NCBI GenBank assembly: GCA_021527695.1
Contig: JAKFAO010000008.1
Location: forward strand, 310,001-374,000
Direction of reading: 5' to 3'
Source: Naematelia aurantialba
Lineage: Eukaryota > Basidiomycota > Tremellomycetes > Tremellales > Naemateliaceae
Length of the DNA: 64,000 bases
Shown: one piece after another, positions 60,157 to 64,000 of the stretch
Layout: each line of letters starts with the position of its first letter
Position numbering within the stretch: the stretch's first letter is position 1
Made by a program: the position numbers and the translations under genes
Notes under the pieces: generated by a model
Database searches by the model: none
Told to the model about the DNA's origin: nothing
What the model saw: the letters and a program-made list of their open reading frames with translations, nothing else

Positions 60157-63100
60157 CTACCGCAACAACAACCCATCCCGCTCGGCATCCTCTTCCGCCT
60201 TGCGCATCGCCACTGCCATCTCCGCCGCCATCTTGCTCTCCCCCGCCGTGTACCCCGTGTACCCGGCCATATCATCTGTCCACCCCGTCACGCCCGTGAA
60301 CGGTACGGCCGTCTGTGCCGGCGCCGTCGTCTGTCCCTTGCCTTGCTTCCCTCCCACCCCGTACCCTCCATACGCCATGGACAACCTCTTCTCGTCCCCG
60401 CCATACGCCATCGACAACGTCTTCTCGTTCCCGCCATACGCCATCGACATCCTCCCTGCCTCGTCGCCATACCCTCGTGGACCCGCTGCGTCGCGACCAA
60501 GGGACGTCCCGAGCCCGCCTCCACTGGCACAAACGCCGCACTTGCTGACAAAGGCCAGGCAGTCCTCCTCCACCGTGGTCCACCAAAACACCTCGTTGAT
60601 GCGCGATACCATCTCCTCGAAGCGGCTGTGTGACCCGTCCTCGGCGACATGCATATCCTCCAGGATCTCATCGCGGATCACCCCGGCAGGAGGCACCAGC
60701 AGCGCCTGTTCGTTTCCCTGCCCAGCCCCCCGCGCCTGCCCTTTCCCTTGCCCTTGCCCTTGCCCTTGCCCTTGCCCGTTCCCGTCGAGGTCAGGCGGAT
60801 CGGGACGGAGGTACAGTAGCCCCACGTCCGAGAGCAGGAAATCGTCGTTCGGTTTACCCGCGCGCAAATCCGCCAACAGCGGCACCAGTTCCGGATCAGA
60901 AGGGTACGCCGCGAGCCATCGCCGCGTCTCCGGGTCAAGGTCTGGTCCATGATTCGGATTCGGGTTCGGGATACCCGTCTCGAGACCCGCCATTAATGCG
61001 GCAGTTGCAGCGGGATCAGAGTACGGCAGTGGTGGTGCCAGGGGGTCGGGGAGGGCAGTGCGCGGCCGGTAGAAGGTTTCCCCGGTCGAGGCCCGGGTAT
61101 GCTGCAGAGGCGCTACAGAGGCTGGGAGTAGTAGCGCGGCTGCTGAGGGCTCGGGGGGATCGACGAACGTCCGCCATGTACGTGCCTAACGCAGCGTCAG
61201 TACGCTCGCGCGTGCGGGCGTCAGTCGGGATGCAGCGATGCCGAGTGTTTGATTATGTGGTTTGTGGCATACAAAGGCGGAAGGCGAAGAGACAAGAGTA
61301 CGCGAACTCACAAAAGTCACGAGATCATGGGCGGTACTGACGAGCGGGTCGACATTGAGCACGAGCACTATGAGTGGCACAAACGCTCCTGTCCTGATGA
61401 TCCGTGAGCTTGGGTTTTGAGCCTCACGCAAGGGCAGGGCAAGGTTAGGGCAACGGGAACTGTTTGTCGGTGGCTCACCCATATGTGACCCCATCCGTGT
61501 CGGTCCCCGTCTCAATCTCACTCTTCAACTCTATAGCAGTGGCGAACTACCACACCGTTAGCATCCCGTTCACTTCACTCGCACTCCGTGCAGTATATTG
61601 TTGTTGTTGTCCGAGGAGAAGCAGAATGGAATGACGTACCCCTGCCAATCCCAAAACAAACACCAAGACACTAAACGCGCACGCAACTGGACCCCTTCGG
61701 AACCCCCACCAAGCCCACCACGCCCACACGTACCCGTTACTCCCGATCCCACGCTGCCCATCTGCACCCGCATCCATGTCTGGGGTCTTACACCAACGTC
61801 GGCAAAGCGTTCACACCGTACTCTCAGATCTACCTCCGCCTGCACCCGCTCGTCGTGTGTGCTTATCGACGCAAAGCGGTCGAATGGGACAGAGAGGGAG
61901 AAGAGGAGGTAAAAGTGTAAAAAGGCAGAGACGAGCGTGTGGACAGCGAGGTACCATGCGAATATCGTCTGGGCCACGACGAGGTACGACAGCGCTGAAA
62001 GCTTGGACCTGAGAGCAGAGCGAGTCAACTACCATACAAGAGCTATGTATGAGAGTGGTGAGAGGTATGCTCGAGTGTGGGATGCAGGAGGTATGTTTGG
62101 CAGTGGGATGCGAGCGGGATGCTTGGGAGTGGGAGACGGACGTACGAGCCCGGGATGCTGTATTTGTTGTCTGAAGTGGCGAAATCGCCCAACATGTACC
62201 CTCGGCAATTCGCCCTGAGCAGAATCAGCATCATCCCTCGCTTCCTACTATTGACGCTGCTTCCGACGTCCGTCTCTCTCAAAGTAGACTCAGACTCACG
62301 TCGCGCCGATGCCGCACCATCCCCAGAGCCCGAGCTGCGCCGCCCCTGCCGCAGCATTGACCTGGAACGCCCCTTCCGGTACGCGCACGATGGCGCTCAG
62401 CCCGCCCTGAGCAGTCTGCAGCGTCAATGTCGACACGAGCGCCGCAGTCAGGCATATGGCAGGTACGACGAATGGCCGATAAGTGAGGTATCCCGGCACA
62501 ACTGGGCCGTTGATCCAGTTTCTTGATTTTTCTTCGGGACTTGACAGGGTACCGAGAGAGCGGGGGCGAAGACGGGGCGCAGGGAGGGAGTACCGTGCAG
62601 GCGCGACGGACATCCTCCCTAGGCGCTGGTGTTCTTCGGGCACCATGAGGTTGGGCGATGCTCCTCTCGCTGACCGTCCGCCGAACCTGTTCACAGCATG
62701 GCTCTCGGAAAATGGATCGGTATCACGTCCGGCCGCAAAATCGGCATCAAGGCCGGCATCAGGGTAGGGAGAGTACCCTTTCTGTTGTAGGTCTTGTCGT
62801 TGGAAATAAGAATCGCTCGGCGGTTGTTCCGAGTAAAGCTGTTGAGGGGGGTACAGCTGCCGCGCAGACGAGGGTTGCTGTTGTGGGTCCAACGGTGGCC
62901 ACCCGGGCGTAGGCTGCGCGTGAAACGTCGATCGCTGCCTTGCTCCTTCGTAGGCCGATGACGATCCGAGTGCGGATCCCCGTCCGTAGAACGAGGCAGA
63001 CGCAGGCGCCGACACGGCAGGCAGACTTGTCCTCACGCGATAGCGCGGATCAGTCGGTCCATTCGCAGACGTCAGTGGGGCTGTCATTGGTTCCGGCTCG

Positions 63101-63925
63101 TCGTAGGCCAGAAAGCTGTCGGGGCCGGTCTCCAGAATTCCACGAGGAAGCGGCGCATTGCTGTCGCCGTCTTCTACCTCGACTTGGAGGCCTGTATCTC
63201 CCATCCCTGCTGCTGCTGCTTCTGTGTCTGTGTCTGCTCCTGCGCCAAGTGCTCGCGAGCCCTGCCCCTCGCCGCGGCTTGCCGATCTACCCAGTCGTCC
63301 TCGTGCTTTCTTTTGCGATTTTGCTCGTTTCTTTCGATGCTTTCCTCTTAGCGACTGGCGGTTTAGCCCGTTCCTCCGTGCCAGACTCGGCAGACTCCTC
63401 CTCGATATATCCCAGCCTCGTCTTGGCAGTCGGAAGTGCAGTGGTCATTCCCGCAAAACTACTGCGGCTCCATGCGCTCGTTGCCGTCGGAGCGGCGTCG
63501 CCCCAATCGCTCCGTGCGTACACTGGCGTTTCCCGCGTATCCCCTCCTCCTTCGTCTGTCTCAAGCCCTCCCTCTTCTTCAGCGTACACATCCCCGTGGC
63601 CGCCATATACGTCGCTTCCATCTTCTGTTCCCCCATCGTATGCGCTTCCTATCACCCCGCCGTACGCATCGTCGGTATCTTCCGCCTCGGGCTGGTCAAA
63701 CGGATTATTCTGCTCGCGGTCGGGGTACCGCGTCGTCGCTGGTGGCAGGGGCCGGGAGGGTATAGGGACCGGCAGCGGCGGCGGGATCCACGATTGCGCC
63801 GAATAGCCTGACGGTTCTCGTGCCAGCGAATACGGGAAGATAGACGATGCGCGAGACCGAGAAGCTCCCGGGGAAACGGGGAACGAGGCTCGTGGAGCCC
63901 CCGCGAACGACGACCGGCGTGCCAT
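60157..63925 (-). CDS. Claudin-like SUR7/PalI membrane protein fused to an integrase-type H2C2 zinc-binding domain
   Basis: About seven exons. ATG 63925 (MARRSSFAGAPRASFPV) opens a long disordered cytosolic part. Exon 1 ends at 63291 and exon 2 spans 63160-62300. The first TM helix (FVVPAICLTAALVSTLTLQT) is followed by an extracellular loop with QLGLWGWCGIGA, then, across an intron, TANCRGYMLGD (exon 62214-62146). This GLW-x2-C...C pattern is the claudin/SUR7/PalI signature. Three more helices follow: YLVVAQTIFAWYLAVHTLVS, ACAFSVLVFVLGLAG and FVPLIVLVLNVD. SUR7/PalI proteins act at the plasma membrane (eisosomes, Rim9 pH sensing). The carboxy half, one long exon 61191-60157, contains IRDEILEDMHVAEDGSHSRF, then INEVFWW and FVSKCGVC. 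These form a His-His-Cys-Cys module like the zinc-binding domain of retroelement integrases. Gly-Gln and MAYGG repeats surround it. The intron near 61870-61790 is the least certain. Confidence 0.75.
60370..60460. repeat. 30-bp in-frame repeat after the H2C2 module
   Basis: Three 27-30-bp units encode MSMAYGGNEK variants on the minus strand. A separate Gly-Gln hexamer run lies at about 60738-60780. Both flank the H2C2 module. Confidence 0.85.
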
Positions 63926-64000
63926 AGTGTCTTTGTTCCAATCCTGATGGAGTATATTTGGCTGCCCGACGAGTTGGCCTCCTCCCACACGCGGTCGACG

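Noticed and set aside
60560..60690. H2C2 zinc module as evidence of a retrotransposon insertion
   Set aside because: No long terminal repeats, reverse transcriptase, RNase H or integrase core in either strand nearby; the module is in frame with a conserved membrane protein.

Overview
The window looks like nuclear DNA of a GC-rich basidiomycete fungus, probably a yeast-like or Tremellomycetes-type lineage (the rank is inference). Nearly every gene is broken by several short introns of about 50-80 nt with GTRNGT donors and YAG acceptors. Genes sit on both strands 100-500 bp apart, and the best-recognised proteins are core fungal ones. No tRNA, rRNA, CRISPR array or intact mobile element was seen.

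Layout. 1-800 (-): amino-terminal part of an unrecognised Ser/Pro-rich protein that runs off the left edge, followed by 2.9 kb without a supported gene. 3717-6164 (-): AVT/SLC38-type amino acid transporter. 6846-10262 (-): TBC1D5-like Rab-GAP. 10698-16515 (-): RAVE subunit Rav1/DmX. 16776-17653 (+): MAPEG (MGST3-like) protein. 17988-19423 (-): F-box-like protein. 19899-22651 (+): microcephalin-like BRCT protein. 23529-25131 (+): NSRP1-like splicing factor. 25412-26690 (-): uroporphyrinogen-III synthase. 26888-27921 (+): prefoldin subunit 5. 28403-30492 (-): DUF4743/Nudix hydrolase. 32954-36588 (+): Ssn6/Cyc8 TPR corepressor. 36893-39299 (+): mitochondrial-type J protein. 39429-42595 (-): Xaa-Pro aminopeptidase. 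43927-45846 (+): seven-TM-like membrane protein. 46428-49309 (+): methionine synthase Met6, with an apparent 1-nt frameshift. 49869-52294 (+): Rad57/XRCC3-like RecA paralogue. 52610-55030 (+): GDP-L-fucose synthase. 55408-58130 (-): Trf4/5 non-canonical poly(A) polymerase. 58394-59772 (+): uncharacterised His/Gly-repeat protein. 60157-63925 (-): claudin-like SUR7/PalI membrane protein with a carboxy-terminal integrase-type H2C2 zinc-binding module.

The genes do not form a pathway cluster. They are housekeeping functions (V-ATPase assembly, endosomal Rab control, transcription, RNA surveillance, haem, methionine, nucleotide sugar, DNA repair) in mixed orientation. Three features cut across the window. 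First, unrelated short-unit tandem repeats keep appearing inside introns and untranslated flanks. Second, in-frame repeats expand several proteins (J protein, Rad57-like, His/Gly protein, PalI-like). Third, at least two introns use GC-AG boundaries. The most unusual architecture is the PalI-like/H2C2 fusion at the right end.

Exon boundaries were read by eye from splice consensus and conservation of the encoded family. Starts and small exons of the less conserved genes are tentative.
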